From Treponema sp. (lineage in GTDB: Bacteria; Spirochaetota; Spirochaetia; Treponematales; Treponemataceae), in NCBI GenBank assembly GCA_017940255.1, contig JAGAZB010000031.1, positions 1-32,014 on the forward strand: a stretch of 32,014 nucleotides of DNA. The letters are read 5' to 3'. A program made the position numbers and the translations under genes. Shown one piece after another: positions 31,637 through 32,014 of this stretch; positions within the stretch are counted from its first letter, which is position 1; each line of letters begins with the position of its first letter. A model generated the notes under the pieces. It saw only the letters and a list, made by a program, of their open reading frames with translations. It did no database searches and was not told the origin of the DNA.

Positions 31637-32014
31637 GTTTCCTGCCAGCAATATACAGCGGAACTTTTGATGTTCGGTTTAAGCCAGGAACTTTTGTGCC
31701 TTTTAGTGATTGCCCTTATTATTTCAGGTCTTGCGGAAATTATGAAAAGCGGTTCAGCTGATGATAAAACGATGCTGAGTTTTTCCGAAGACATCTACAA
31801 CGAAGCGCAGAGATTGATTCTTCTTGTGAATGATATCCTGAAGCTTTCAAAACTGGATGAAGAATCCATCACGATGGAAAAAGAGGAAATCTGCATTGAA
31901 GAAACTTGTGCCGAAACAATCAAGTCTCTTGAATCATATGCAAAGAAAAAAAATGTTTCTCTTGAACTTGAGAACAAAACGAAAGAAGCGGCTTACATAT
32001 ACGGAGTTCCGACC
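31637..32014 (+). pseudogene. Remnant of a second phoR-like kinase gene
   Basis: The frame from 31637 runs open to the window edge and aligns residue by residue with phoR: VSCQQYTAELLMFGLSQ against the end of the sensor domain, then the second membrane helix (LLVIALIISG). It then jumps straight to LAEIMKSG and the later dimerisation helix (YNEAQRLILLVNDILKLSKLDEESITMEKE), leaving out the segment with the phospho-acceptor His. The jump falls at an I-S-G shared by both places in phoR, suggesting deletion between similar sequences. The 5' part is gone (in-frame TAG at 31610). Missing the His, it cannot act as a normal kinase, though the end lies outside the window. Confidence 0.85.

Overview
The window reads as the chromosome of a host-associated Treponema or close spirochaete relative. 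The evidence is a FliL-type flagellar protein beside hflX, a spirochaete-type conserved protein of the DUF5312 kind, a treponemal outer-membrane barrel followed by a giant Ig-repeat/OmpA protein, an A+T-rich background, and G+C-richer palindromic repeats between genes and sometimes inside them. The species cannot be named from the sequence alone.

Layout. Positions 1-14690 are mostly core genes: the tail of an Rpn-type nuclease/transposase-like gene, a lipoprotein, fliL-like and hflX (minus strand), a membrane sensor-like protein with a long acidic repeat, metN-metI, the DUF5312-like gene, a two-gene outer-membrane operon, and 5-formyl-THF cyclo-ligase. Positions 14700-17870 are an accessory junction. 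It holds duplicated hairpin repeats, the 3' half of a tRNA-Asn gene (a likely integration scar), a VOC-fold protein, about 1.6 kb of gene-free palindrome-rich DNA, and a small gene broken by a frameshift in a run of six A.

Positions 17835-32014 are a phosphate-starvation island. It holds a half-size Na/Pi transporter fragment, phoB, phoR, a full Na/Pi transporter with a PhoU-like tail, an HD-domain protein, an outer-membrane porin with alkaline phosphatase, the pstS / pstC-pstA-pstB-phoU-yibEF cluster, and a decayed second phoR.

How it works together. Six promoters in the island carry the same array: four TTNACA-like hexamers spaced exactly 11 bp apart, mostly followed 9-10 bp later by a -10-like hexamer. 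This looks like a PhoB/PhoP operator, so the island is probably one regulon that includes its own regulator. PhoR would sense, PhoB would bind the arrays, and the targets would be pstS, pstCAB-phoU-yibEF, porin-phoA, nptA and the nptA fragment.

Main discoveries: PstS is circularly permuted, with its usual C-terminal half encoded first. The nptA fragment ends in the last codons of a PhoB-type regulator, and a second phoR remnant lies on the far side of the island, so the locus has been rearranged. The porin mRNA can fold its ribosome-binding site into a 15-bp stem starting at the predicted transcript end. Many first-in-operon genes have a -10 hexamer only 6-9 nt before ATG and no Shine-Dalgarno site, which suggests widespread leaderless translation.
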